From an uncultured Acholeplasmatales bacterium (GTDB lineage Bacteria > Bacillota_I > Bacilli_A > ML615J-28 > CAG-698): a stretch of 22,447 nucleotides of DNA. This document shows, in pieces, positions 14,869 through 22,439 of this stretch (its first letter is position 1; each line of letters starts with the position of its first letter). The notes beneath the pieces were generated by a model. The model saw only the letters and a program-made list of their open reading frames with translations. It searched no databases and was not told the DNA's origin. Position numbers and translations under genes: made by a program. The stretch covers positions 1-22,447 of the forward strand of contig CALEGD010000076.1 of the NCBI GenBank assembly GCA_937877075.1. The letters run 5' to 3'.

Positions 14869-16110
14869 ATGAAAATAGGTTATGCCTGTATTAGCATTGG
14901 AGTTCCAAATACTGAAAAACATACTTGTAAATTAAATAACGCAACTGAAGAGCGATTATTAGAAATCATAAAAAGTAATCTTGATGCTTTAGAAAACACT
15001 ATCAATTATAATATTGAAAACAAGATATATCTATTTAGAATCGGATCTGATTTAATTCCCTTTGGATCAAGTCCGGTTAATAATCTTAGTTGGTGGGAGA
15101 TATTTAAAGATAAGTTTGAATCTATTGGAAAAAAGATCATAACTAATAAAATACGGGTTTCAATGCATCCGGGACAGTACACGGTCTTAAACTCTCCAAA
15201 TCCTGAGATTGTAGAAAGAGCGATAGCCGATTTGGAATATCATAATCGTATTCTTGATGCGCTCGGTGTTGATTCAAAAAGTAAAATGGTTATTCATATT
15301 GGCGGCATATATAATGATAAAAGTAAAGCGATAGAAGTATTTATTAAAAATTATCAAAAACTAACTGAAAGTATAAAAAGAAGATTAATAATTGAAAATG
15401 ATGATAAATTATATACGATTACTGATGTTTTAGAAATAAGCCGGAAAACAAAGATTCCGGTTGTTTATGACAATCTTCATAATAGTATAAATCCAAGTGA
15501 TGCGGGTAAAAGTGATTCTTTTTGGATAGAATTATGCAGTAAAACCTGGGATAAGAAGGATGGAGTCCCTAAAGTCCATTATTCACAACAAGATCCTTCC
15601 AAGAGGAATGGTTCACATTCGAAAACCATTATTTTAGATAAGTTTCTTTCATATTATAATTCGATTAAAGGAATTGATCTTGAGATTATGTTAGAAGTGA
15701 AAGATAAGAACTTATCGGCCATAAAATGTATAAATTCAATCAATAAATATCCGTTAGAAAGAGAATGGGATATTTATAAGTATTTAGTTTTAGAACATTC
15801 CCTAGAACTTTATAAATTGATAAATGAATTATTTAAAAGCAAAGAAATAATACATCAATCCTTCTATAATCATATTGAAGAAGCTTTAGAAACTGAAACG
15901 AAAAAAGATAATACAATAATCGCTATAAATTTAATTTGGAATATCTTAAAAAATAAAGTTCAAGAAAAAGAAAAAAAGAGATTTGTTAATCTCCTGTCCC
16001 GATTTAAGAAAGATCAAGTAAGTGAAAAGGCAATTAAAAATTACCTATTAAAGCTTGCGAGCCATTATAATTCATTTCTAAAATATAATTTATTCTTTTA
16101 TTCGTTTTAA
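14869..16110 (+). CDS. uvsE: UV damage endonuclease UvsE with extra C-terminal domain
   Basis: A UVDE-type TIM-barrel endonuclease that nicks DNA 5' of UV photoproducts for alternative excision repair. The metal and catalytic residues line up with the Thermus enzyme: H100 (SMHPGQY), H143 (VIHIGG), E176 (IIENDD), D201 and H204 (YDNLH), H238 (KVHYSQ), H250 and E276 (MLEVKDK). The start MKIGYACIS is typical. The barrel ends near residue 300, but the protein is 413 long. The extra 110 residues (LVLEHSLELYK, LIWNILKNKV, EKKRFVNLLSRFKK, IKNYLLKLASHYN) look like the YbgA/DUF1722 domain often linked to photolyase genes. The ribosome binding site is weak (AGAAAAG). It appears to be a single gene. Confidence 0.93.
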   Translation: MKIGYACISIGVPNTEKHTCKLNNATEERLLEIIKSNLDALENTINYNIENKIYLFRIGSDLIPFGSSPVNNLSWWEIFKDKFESIGKKIITNKIRVSMHPGQYTVLNSPNPEIVERAIADLEYHNRILDALGVDSKSKMVIHIGGIYNDKSKAIEVFIKNYQKLTESIKRRLIIENDDKLYTITDVLEISRKTKIPVVYDNLHNSINPSDAGKSDSFWIELCSKTWDKKDGVPKVHYSQQDPSKRNGSHSKTIILDKFLSYYNSIKGIDLEIMLEVKDKNLSAIKCINSINKYPLEREWDIYKYLVLEHSLELYKLINELFKSKEIIHQSFYNHIEEALETETKKDNTIIAINLIWNILKNKVQEKEKKRFVNLLSRFKKDQVSEKAIKNYLLKLASHYNSFLKYNLFFYSF

Positions 16111-16212
16111 TAATTTATTTACGATACTACACCGACAACTCTTCAAAAAAACGGAATGCATTATATCAGATAAAATTTCAAAATATAGTATAATAATTCG
16201 AGGTGTATATAA

Positions 16213-16770
16213 ATGAAAAAAGAATTGTCTTCTAAACAAAAAGAAAATCTATTTATAATTTTAAAAAATCGTTTCCAGAAAAATATGGACCGTCATCAAA
16301 ATCTGGAATGGAATAAAATACAGGGAAAATTGGAAACAAATCCAGATAAACTTTGGTCGCTTAATGAAATGGAAAGAACCGGCGGTGAACCTGATGTTGT
16401 CGATTATGATAGTGCAACCGATAAATATATTTTCTTTGATTGTTCAAAAGAAAGCCCTCTTGGCCGTAGAAACACCTGTTATGATCCAGAGGCTTTAGAA
16501 TCTCGAAAAAAGTTCAAGCCTGAAAACAGCGCTATCGGAATGGCTTTGGATATGGGGACTGAGGTGTTAACTGAAGAGGAATATCGTAAACTTCAAAAAT
16601 TTGGACCGTTTGATACTAAGACCTCGAGTTGGATTAAAACACCCTTGGAGATAAGAAAACTTGGCGGTGCACTTTTTTGTGATTTCCGTTATGGTAATGT
16701 TTTTGTATATCATAACGGAGCAGAATCTTATTATGGTGTCAGAGGATTTAGAAGCTCCCTTAGAGTTTAA
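16213..16770 (+). CDS. DUF4256 protein
   Basis: A 185-residue protein matching DUF4256, from memory of its landmarks: LWSLNEMERTGGEPDVV, then FFDCSKESPLGRRNTCYD, KFGPFDTKTSSWIKTP, IRKLGGALFCDFRYGNVFVYHN and GVRGFRSSLRV. The family is found across bacteria, often next to activator or stress genes, and has no known function. ATG 16213 has GAGGTG (16200-16205) seven bases upstream. It stands alone, followed by its own terminator. Confidence 0.85.
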   Translation: MKKELSSKQKENLFIILKNRFQKNMDRHQNLEWNKIQGKLETNPDKLWSLNEMERTGGEPDVVDYDSATDKYIFFDCSKESPLGRRNTCYDPEALESRKKFKPENSAIGMALDMGTEVLTEEEYRKLQKFGPFDTKTSSWIKTPLEIRKLGGALFCDFRYGNVFVYHNGAESYYGVRGFRSSLRV

Positions 16771-16792
16771 TTTTATAATTTTAGATTAAATG

Positions 16793-16827
16793 GATCACGA
16801 AAGAGACTCTTTCTGTGGTCTTTTTTT
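16793..16827 (+). terminator. Rho-independent terminator after the DUF4256 gene
   Basis: The stem GATCAC (16793-16798) / GTGGTC (16815-16820) stacks on AAAGA (16800-16804) / TCTTT (16808-16812) and is followed by seven T. Confidence 0.8.
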
Positions 16828-17036
16828 CTTTTAAGACATATTAACTTAAAAACTAAAAGTTTTTTACGATGGCGCTAATAAGTTACAAATTATAACAACT
16901 TAGTTCAATATAATTAAGATACAAAATGCTATTTTATTTTTTTTGTTTTGATTTAACGAAAAAAAGAAGAAGTTTTAATAATATTTAGTTGAAATCGTCT
17001 AGCGGCGTTTCATAAAAAAATTAAAGGAGGAGAAAA

Positions 17037-17456
17037 ATGAAAAACCTGTTATTTACTTTATTAGTTTTTGTAATGATTTTTCTATTTGGTTGTGATGGGG
17101 GAGGTCAACCCCAAAACCCTGTCGATCCTCCCCGTGATCCGGAAACGGTTTATCCGAATCCGGTCGGCAATGATAGTTGGAAAAAATATGTCCGTGAAGA
17201 TTCTCGTCATGAATATGTAACAATTGATGATCAAGACAAGGACGAAACTTCCTTTACAATCAGTTGGGGCGGAACTATTTATCTAGGATACTTTACTTGG
17301 TCATCATCTGACGGTAAAACAGTTGATGCAAGCTTAATCTATGAAAGCTCAACTAATCTTCCGAGAACCGCAAAAATTTACAACTACAATGATACTAGAA
17401 ATTCCTATATTATGTTTAACGGTTACAAATATTATTTTGTCGGTTATGTTACTTGA
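17037..17456 (+). CDS. Small surface lipoprotein, unknown function
   Basis: A 139-residue protein with a lipoprotein signal: MKNLLFTLLVFVMIFLFGC, cleavage before Cys 19, then a Pro/Gly/Asp-rich spacer (DGGGQPQNPVDPP). The mature part is small and beta-rich (YVTIDDQDKDETSFTISWGG, IYLGYFTW, YNYNDTRNSYIMFNGYKYYF). I do not recognise the family. It has a strong AAAGGAGGAG ribosome binding site and is the first gene of a likely operon with the next two. The mature protein would be tethered to the outer face of the membrane, near where the co-encoded protease is secreted. About 265 bases upstream hold no gene and no clear promoter. Confidence 0.8.
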   Translation: MKNLLFTLLVFVMIFLFGCDGGGQPQNPVDPPRDPETVYPNPVGNDSWKKYVREDSRHEYVTIDDQDKDETSFTISWGGTIYLGYFTWSSSDGKTVDASLIYESSTNLPRTAKIYNYNDTRNSYIMFNGYKYYFVGYVT

Positions 17457-17471
17457 AATACGGTGATTTAA

Positions 17472-17906
17472 TTGAAAGGTTGGCTTCTAGTTATCTTTTT
17501 TGGAGTATTTTTTTTCTTATTATCAGGATGTGATTCTAAAACCCTTGATTGTCGGAGTTTTAAAATTACCGGCATGGATACAGAAAACGCCACTGAAGCA
17601 AAGAAGAATTGGTATTATTATGTTGTGAAAACATATGACGAGTATACAGATTTGCTAGATAAAGTGGTTATTCCTGATACAGAAAAACAAAAGTTTAATC
17701 AAGAATTTTTTGAAGAAAAGATTCTGATTTTTGTCCTTATCAATTTTCCAAACGGTGTGAAAAAACTTGAGGTTTCCGCATTCTTAGAGGAGGAAGATTT
17801 GGTGATTGATATTAAACCTCAGTATAACGAATACCCGACGGTTGAAACACGAAGAATGGGAATCGAAATTGAAAAGGTAAATTATAACCAAATAAAATTT
17901 AGATAG
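17472..17906 (+). CDS. Lipoprotein, PrcB-like (paralogue of the 20723 gene)
   Basis: A 144-residue lipoprotein (lipobox LLSGC, Cys 20) starting at TTG 17472 behind GGTGAT. After CDSKTLDCRSF it has a beta/alpha unit: WYYYVVKTYDEYTDLL, FNQEFFEEKILIFVLINF, VKKLEVSAFLEEEDLVIDIK and ETRRMGIEIEKV. The layout faintly fits the PrcB C-terminal domain, known from the lipoprotein partner of the Treponema subtilisin dentilisin. Here too it lies directly upstream of a subtilisin-family protease gene (10 bases apart). The PrcB link is my inference from topology and context and would need a profile search. The 20723 protein shares SC/GC.PKTLD-like start, Y.E.Y/LT.L, F.QDFFE.K and GIEIEK, so the two are paralogues. 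Confidence 0.6.
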   Translation: MKGWLLVIFFGVFFFLLSGCDSKTLDCRSFKITGMDTENATEAKKNWYYYVVKTYDEYTDLLDKVVIPDTEKQKFNQEFFEEKILIFVLINFPNGVKKLEVSAFLEEEDLVIDIKPQYNEYPTVETRRMGIEIEKVNYNQIKFR

Positions 17907-17915
17907 GAGATGGGT

Positions 17916-19736
17916 ATGAAAAAAGTAATATTGTCTCTGTTAATTTTTGTTTTTCTCTTTTCGGTTTTTGCACCGGTAAACCGTGAAGAGGAAATTAGTT
18001 TAATAGAAAAATTTACCTATGCCGGAGAATTAGTGTATGATGAATATCAACTTCAAGATTTTGATGAAGATGATTTGGAGTTTTCCGGAACAGCTTTGGT
18101 TCTTGAACTAGATGAAGAGGTAGGTGTAGATCGGCTTCGAAATGAATACTTACAAGATGTTAATGATGAGAATGTTGAAGAAAAATTGGCTTTATACCGT
18201 GCTGCTTTAAAAGAAGAATATAAAGAAGCGAGAAAGAACTTTCGAGATTCTTTCCCATATCTAATTTCTGAAGAAGATGAAACTGCATCACCGTATTTGT
18301 TTTATAGTGTTGATTATGAAGTAACTTCGTTTTGGGATCTTGATGAAGAAATCATCTCGGTTATCAACGACGATCATGTTAAGGAAGTTATCGCTTATTC
18401 GCTTTATCATGTCAACCCAGTTTTAGAATGTATGTTTACTTATTGTGGAGGCGGAGCGGGTGGTTCGTCCGGTGGAGGTGGTAGCCCCTCCAAGCCGAGC
18501 AATTCAACAATTGACCCAAAATATGATTTTGAAAATATCTTAGATACTGTCAATGGCAAAAATCATTCATATACTGGAAATAATGTCCGGGTTGGAATCC
18601 TTGACGGAAGTGTCATAAGAACCAGTAATTCAGGCTTTTATGGAAGGTCAGTTATCCGCCGAGACTCTGATACCACTTCAATACATGGTACTAATGTCGC
18701 AAATGTAGCTGTTGGAAACGGCGGTATAGCACCGAATTCTATAATTTATTCCTCTACCGCATCGGGAGATGATGGCAGTTTGATTGGGGTAAATAATATT
18801 AACCAATTACAATGGTTTGTTGATAGGGGAGTTTCCGTAATCAATATGAGTCTCGGTCTCTATTATAATTATTATTCTTCCACTCCGGAAATAGTTAATC
18901 CGATTAATCGAGCCTTTGATCAGTACATTTATGAAAACTTTATCACTCTAGTTGCGGCTTCGGGGAATATACCTTATGCTTATATTGGGGCTCCTGGTTT
19001 AAGTAATAATATAATTACTGTCGGTAGTACCAACGAAAAAGGGATCTCAATGTCCGATTTCTCTACTTATGGAGTTCCTTATAATATTGCAAAACCTAAT
19101 TTAGTTGCTCCGGGTGAAATGAAAATTCCTTACGGTATTCCATGGGATGATCAGTTTGATGAATTAACCAATAAGACCAGACCTTATACAGGAACTAGTT
19201 TTGCTGCTCCGATGGTTACGGGGGCTATAGCCTTAGCTTTTGAAGCAAAGCCGATTTTGCAACTTTATCCGGAAGCGGTAAATGCTTTACTTACTTCAAC
19301 CGCCAATATCAATAAGCTAACCCATACAAAAGAAGAATATGCAGGATATGATAATAAGGCCGGTGCCGGAGTTCTTGATATCGGAAAGTTTCTTCAAAGT
19401 GTAAATGACTTTACATTATTTGAAGCAAGTAGTAATTCAACAGCACTATCAAACGGTGTTACTATGGCAGAATTTTATGCCCCGGCAAACACCAATATTA
19501 GCGCCTCGCTGTTTTGGTTCTGTCAGATTAATGAGGCTACACGGACAATTACCGATTATGATCTCTATATCTATTTGGATAATGTACGAATTGGGTATAA
19601 GGGTTCCGCAAGTAATAATGCGGAATTACTAAGGGTAAAAACAAATTCTGCGGGAACGGTTAGAATAATTGTGAAGATGTATGGAGCTAAGAGGGGGAAT
19701 CTAACTGATTATGGAGCTGTTGCTTGGTCAACTTAA
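17916..19736 (+). CDS. Secreted subtilisin-family (S8) serine protease
   Basis: A 606-residue secreted serine protease. Signal peptide MKKVILSLLIFVFLFSVFAPV is followed by an acidic pro-region with no Cys until about 175, then a Gly/Ser-rich linker (GGGAGGSSGGGG, about residues 175-187). The S8 domain has Asp230 (GILDGS, where D-T/S-G is usual), His257 (SIHGTNVA), oxyanion Asn351 (AASGN) and Ser428 (GTSFAAPMVTG). After it comes a C-terminal beta domain of about 110 residues (YDLYIYLDN) like pre-peptidase C-terminal domains. ATG 17916 is preferred to 17910 because AGGAG at 17905-17909 is six bases away. It is the last gene of a three-gene operon with two lipoproteins. Confidence 0.93.
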   Translation: MKKVILSLLIFVFLFSVFAPVNREEEISLIEKFTYAGELVYDEYQLQDFDEDDLEFSGTALVLELDEEVGVDRLRNEYLQDVNDENVEEKLALYRAALKEEYKEARKNFRDSFPYLISEEDETASPYLFYSVDYEVTSFWDLDEEIISVINDDHVKEVIAYSLYHVNPVLECMFTYCGGGAGGSSGGGGSPSKPSNSTIDPKYDFENILDTVNGKNHSYTGNNVRVGILDGSVIRTSNSGFYGRSVIRRDSDTTSIHGTNVANVAVGNGGIAPNSIIYSSTASGDDGSLIGVNNINQLQWFVDRGVSVINMSLGLYYNYYSSTPEIVNPINRAFDQYIYENFITLVAASGNIPYAYIGAPGLSNNIITVGSTNEKGISMSDFSTYGVPYNIAKPNLVAPGEMKIPYGIPWDDQFDELTNKTRPYTGTSFAAPMVTGAIALAFEAKPILQLYPEAVNALLTSTANINKLTHTKEEYAGYDNKAGAGVLDIGKFLQSVNDFTLFEASSNSTALSNGVTMAEFYAPANTNISASLFWFCQINEATRTITDYDLYIYLDNVRIGYKGSASNNAELLRVKTNSAGTVRIIVKMYGAKRGNLTDYGAVAWST

Positions 19737-19740
19737 CTCT

Positions 19741-19765
19741 TGCCGCCTAACGGCGGCATTTTTAA
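19741..19765 (+). terminator. Strong Rho-independent terminator after the protease
   Basis: A 7-bp GC stem TGCCGCC / GGCGGCA (19741-19758) with TAAC loop and a T run. Confidence 0.9.
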
Positions 19766-19816
19766 ATTTATAAACTTTTAAGTTTTATGTTTATTTATCA
19801 ATCGGGGGATTTATAT

Positions 19817-20482
19817 ATGAAAAGAAAATCTAAAGTGATTATCATCTTTTTAATTTATTATTTTGTCTTTGCAATTTCAGGTATTATTTTTCGGGGAAAA
19901 GTAAATTTTATTTGGTTAATGTTGCTTTATCATCTTATTTGTTTACTGGTTTTAATCTTATATAAATACAAGGTATTAAAGAAAATTGTTTTCATTCTTT
20001 TATGGACAGGGTCTTTTCTTTGTTTTATTTTTAGCACCTTTTTTATTATCATGAAATTATACGGGACATCAATGGAACCGAGCATCCTTGATGAAAGTAT
20101 TTTATTTGTCTGGCAACAGGATTTCGAGATATCAAGAGAAGATATATTGGTAATAGAATTTCCGGAAAGATGGCAGGATGATTTTAAATTAGGCTTTAAA
20201 CGTGTCATTGGAATGCCGGGTGATAGTTTTTATTTTGTTGATGATAAAGTTTATATCAACGGAAAAGAGTATTGGTATTGGTGGGCAGCTAAAGGGGAAA
20301 TCATGAAAGGAATTGAGAATGATAGAATAAAAGAAGATTATTATTTTATTCTCGGGGACAATTTTAATTCGCTTGACAGTAGATATATCGGTTTAATTCA
20401 TCGCTCAAAAGTATATGGAAAAGTAATGTTTGTCCTGATTGAAGGGAAAGAACCCAAATCTTCCCTTGAAAATGATCATTGA
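19817..20482 (+). CDS. Type I signal peptidase (LepB/SipS-like), multispan
   Basis: A 221-residue signal peptidase I. Box B YGTSMEPSI gives catalytic Ser85, box D GFKRVIGMPGD gives the general base Lys128, and box E is LGDNFNSLDSRYIG. It has three hydrophobic N-terminal segments (about 5-24, 30-50 and 54-77), against one in SipS and two in LepB. It cleaves signal peptides of exported proteins on the outer membrane face. ATG 19817 follows GGGGG at 19804-19808; a longer frame from 19787 has no ribosome binding site. It is placed just after the secreted protease, with one terminator between, so it may serve this cluster or be general. Confidence 0.93.
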   Translation: MKRKSKVIIIFLIYYFVFAISGIIFRGKVNFIWLMLLYHLICLLVLILYKYKVLKKIVFILLWTGSFLCFIFSTFFIIMKLYGTSMEPSILDESILFVWQQDFEISREDILVIEFPERWQDDFKLGFKRVIGMPGDSFYFVDDKVYINGKEYWYWWAAKGEIMKGIENDRIKEDYYFILGDNFNSLDSRYIGLIHRSKVYGKVMFVLIEGKEPKSSLENDH

Positions 20483-20551
20483 AAATAATCTTAAGTTCCA
20501 AATAAATTTAATACCATTGACATACAGATATCTCTTTACAATGAAAATATC

Positions 20552-20590
20552 AGAATTCAATTTTATAATACCAACTTCCTGAATTCTTTT
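20552..20590 (+). terminator. Possible weak terminator between signal peptidase and lipoprotein
   Basis: AGAATTCA (20552-20559) / TGAATTCT (20580-20587) with a 20-base loop and a short T run. It lies in a gene-free stretch of about 190 bases (20483-20674) in which I see no other gene. Confidence 0.35.
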
Positions 20591-20674
20591 ATGGATATTA
20601 AAAGATTATCTTGTAAACACCGCTCTGAATATTATTAAAGGCCTGTAATTAGAACTGAATTTTATTTAAAAATG

Positions 20675-20703
20675 TTGAAATTTGTTTTGTTTACTGGTAT
20701 AAT
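20675..20703 (+). promoter_or_regulatory. Promoter of the second PrcB-like lipoprotein
   Basis: TTGAAA (20675-20680), a 17-base spacer and TATAAT (20698-20703) with a TGG extension. Transcription would start near 20710, downstream of the ATG at 20672, which rules out that start. Confidence 0.75.
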
Positions 20704-20722
20704 GAAAAAAAGGGAGGGAATT

Positions 20723-21166
20723 ATGATGGGAAGATTATTTTCTGTTTTGATTTTAGGTTTGTTATTATCTTCTTGTACCCCAAAAACCTTGGATAACAAT
20801 GTTTTTTATTTAAAAGGACTGAGTATTCCTGGGGAAACCATGCAAGAAAAGAATGGTAAATACTTTTTTGTAGAAACATATGAAGAATTAACCTCTTTAA
20901 TTGATTCAAAAGTGTGGTTAAGTGAGGATGATCTGAAGAGATTAAATCAAGATTTCTTTGAAGATAAGATGATTGTTTTTGTTTATGTTCATTCAAGTCA
21001 AGGAATTAAAGAAGTTGTAGCGGATACTACCTTAAAAGGTAAAACCCTTAAGATTCATATTTCTGTTAATAGTCATTATACTATGAATCTTGATGCAAGA
21101 TCAGTCGGAATTGAGATTGAAAAAACGAAAATAAATAAAATTGATTTATATGTTGAGCCGAGCTAA
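20723..21166 (+). CDS. Lipoprotein, PrcB-like (paralogue of the 17472 gene)
   Basis: A 147-residue lipoprotein starting MMGRLFSVLILGLLLSSC, with lipidation at Cys 18. GGGAGGG (20712-20718) precedes ATG 20723. The mature part matches the 17472 protein throughout: PKTLDNNVFYLKGLS, YFFVETYEELTSLI, LNQDFFEDKMIVFVYVH, KTLKIHISVN and ARSVGIEIEKT. It lacks the extra Cys seen near the N-terminus of the other. It has its own promoter and terminator, so the two copies bracket the protease and signal peptidase but are separately controlled. Proposed role as a protease-associated surface protein is inferred. Confidence 0.7.
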   Translation: MMGRLFSVLILGLLLSSCTPKTLDNNVFYLKGLSIPGETMQEKNGKYFFVETYEELTSLIDSKVWLSEDDLKRLNQDFFEDKMIVFVYVHSSQGIKEVVADTTLKGKTLKIHISVNSHYTMNLDARSVGIEIEKTKINKIDLYVEPS

Positions 21167-21187
21167 TGATAATCTAACCTTGAATCG

Positions 21188-21218
21188 AAATAAAAATCCC
21201 TCTCGGGGATTTTTATTT
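21188..21218 (+). terminator. Strong Rho-independent terminator after the lipoprotein
   Basis: A perfect 13-bp stem AAATAAAAATCCC / GGGATTTTTATTT around TCTCG (21188-21218). Because it is symmetrical it can also work from the other strand. Confidence 0.85.
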
Positions 21219-21244
21219 GAATTCAATTATGAAGAAATACGAAA

Positions 21245-21273
21245 TTGACATTATCTGTAAAGTTTAATATAAT
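21245..21273 (+). promoter_or_regulatory. Perfect consensus promoter for the two GNAT genes
   Basis: TTGACA (21245-21250), a 17-base spacer and TATAAT (21268-21273). Confidence 0.85.
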
Positions 21274-21306
21274 TATTATGCTATAAACTCTTTGGTTAGG
21301 AATAAT

Positions 21307-21765
21307 ATGGTTAAATTAATTGAAGAAAAAAATGAGAAAAAAGAAATTGCCGAACTTGTTTTATTAGATTTACCGGATTGGTTTGGGATACCCGAAAATA
21401 CAAAGAATTATATAAATGAATCATCAGTTCTCCCTTTCTTTGCTTATTTTTTTAATAATCAACCGATTGGATTTATTACTTTGAAGGAAACCAGCCCATA
21501 TACCGCGGAAATCCATTGTATGGGAATTCTTAAAAAGTATCATCGATGTAGTTTTGGAAGAGAACTGTTTAGAGCATTTGAGAAATATACAAGAGAACAA
21601 GGATACTTATTTATTCAAGTGAAAACAGTAAAACAAGGCTGTTATGATGAATATGATAAAACAAATATATTCTATAAAAGTATGGGCTTTTACGAACTTG
21701 AAGTTTTTCCGACTTTATGGGATAAACGGAACCCTTGTCAGATTTTTATAAAAAGCATATTATAA
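21307..21765 (+). CDS. GNAT-family N-acetyltransferase
   Basis: A 152-residue acetyltransferase. ATG 21307 has AGGA (21298-21301) five bases upstream; a TTG at 21292 would add five residues with no better site. It reads LPDWFGIPENTKNYI, then FNNQPIGFITLKETSPYTAEIHCMGI, then the acetyl-CoA loop KKYHRCSFGRELF, where the R-G-x-G pattern is degenerate, and FYKSMGFYELEVFP. It resembles GNATs annotated as acting on amines or drugs, but the substrate is unknown. It starts an operon with the next gene, 20 bases downstream. Confidence 0.88.
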   Translation: MVKLIEEKNEKKEIAELVLLDLPDWFGIPENTKNYINESSVLPFFAYFFNNQPIGFITLKETSPYTAEIHCMGILKKYHRCSFGRELFRAFEKYTREQGYLFIQVKTVKQGCYDEYDKTNIFYKSMGFYELEVFPTLWDKRNPCQIFIKSIL

Positions 21766-21785
21766 ATACCTTTTGGAGATAAAAG

Positions 21786-22280
21786 ATGGTTAAATTAGTA
21801 TTATATAAAGATGAAAAAGATCTAGCAATTAAATTAATTAAAGGTTTTTGGTTTTGTCACAATCAAATAAAACAAACGGATTCGGAAGCAGAAGAAGATT
21901 TGAATTTTTGGACTTCCGATAAACACCGGTTTTACTTTATAACTTATTTTAATGATTATGTAGGATTTATTCACTTAGGCAGTAGAGGCTGTAATATCGA
22001 TTGGCTGGAAGATATTTTTGTTATCCCCGAATACCAAGGAAAAGGCATCGGTAGCCAAGCAATTTATTTAGTTGAAGAGATAGTAAAGGAATACTCTGTT
22101 TCATTATATATAGAAGCCGCTGCAAGGAATGAAGCAGCTATTCGCCTTTATCGCAAGTTAGGTTTTGATTGCTTAAATACAATTACGATTAGAAAAGACT
22201 TTCCAAGCTATAAGTATGAAGTAATAAAAAATGAAAAGATCTATGGCTTGGATTTTGAGATAAGGAAAACCAAAAAGTAA
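21786..22280 (+). CDS. GNAT-family N-acetyltransferase
   Basis: A 164-residue acetyltransferase with a clear acetyl-CoA motif, DIFVIPEYQGKGIGSQAIYL, preceded by VGFIHLGSRGCNIDWLE and followed by EAAARNEAAIRLYRKLGFD. ATG 21786 has GGAGAT six bases upstream. It shares its opening (MVKL) with the gene before, but the two differ elsewhere, so a recent duplication is not shown. Substrate unknown. It ends about 80 bases before the tRNA gene. Confidence 0.9.
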   Translation: MVKLVLYKDEKDLAIKLIKGFWFCHNQIKQTDSEAEEDLNFWTSDKHRFYFITYFNDYVGFIHLGSRGCNIDWLEDIFVIPEYQGKGIGSQAIYLVEEIVKEYSVSLYIEAAARNEAAIRLYRKLGFDCLNTITIRKDFPSYKYEVIKNEKIYGLDFEIRKTKK

Positions 22281-22362
22281 TAAAAGTTCTATTTATTTTT
22301 TCATCATTTTCATCTTGCCTTTTTTCTTAGAAAATGATAATATGTTAATAGATTTATTGGCT

Positions 22363-22439
22363 GCCTCCGTAGCTCAGTCGGTTAGAGCACATGACTGTTA
22401 ATCATGGGGTCATAGGTTCGAGTCCTATTGGGGGCGCCA
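22363..22439 (+). tRNA. tRNA-Asn (anticodon GTT)
   Basis: A full cloverleaf: acceptor GCCTCCG with TGGGGGC (two G-U pairs), D arm GCTC...GAGC, anticodon stem CATGA/TCATG around CTGTTAA, T arm ATAGG-TTCGAGT-CCTAT, discriminator G and encoded CCA at 22437-22439. Anticodon GTT reads Asn AAC/AAU codons. A T run follows at the window edge. Confidence 0.97.

Noticed and set aside
16189..16194. TATAAT as a promoter of the DUF4256 gene.
   Set aside because: There is no -35 at the right distance and the transcript would start inside the ribosome binding site at 16200-16205.
20517..20542. TTGACA (20517-20522) plus TACAAT as a promoter of a small RNA.
   Set aside because: The spacer is only 14 bases, too short for a sigma-A promoter.
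20672..20722. ATG 20672 as the start of the second PrcB-like lipoprotein.
   Set aside because: It lies at the -35 of the strong promoter; ATG 20723 has the ribosome binding site and gives a standard lipoprotein signal.
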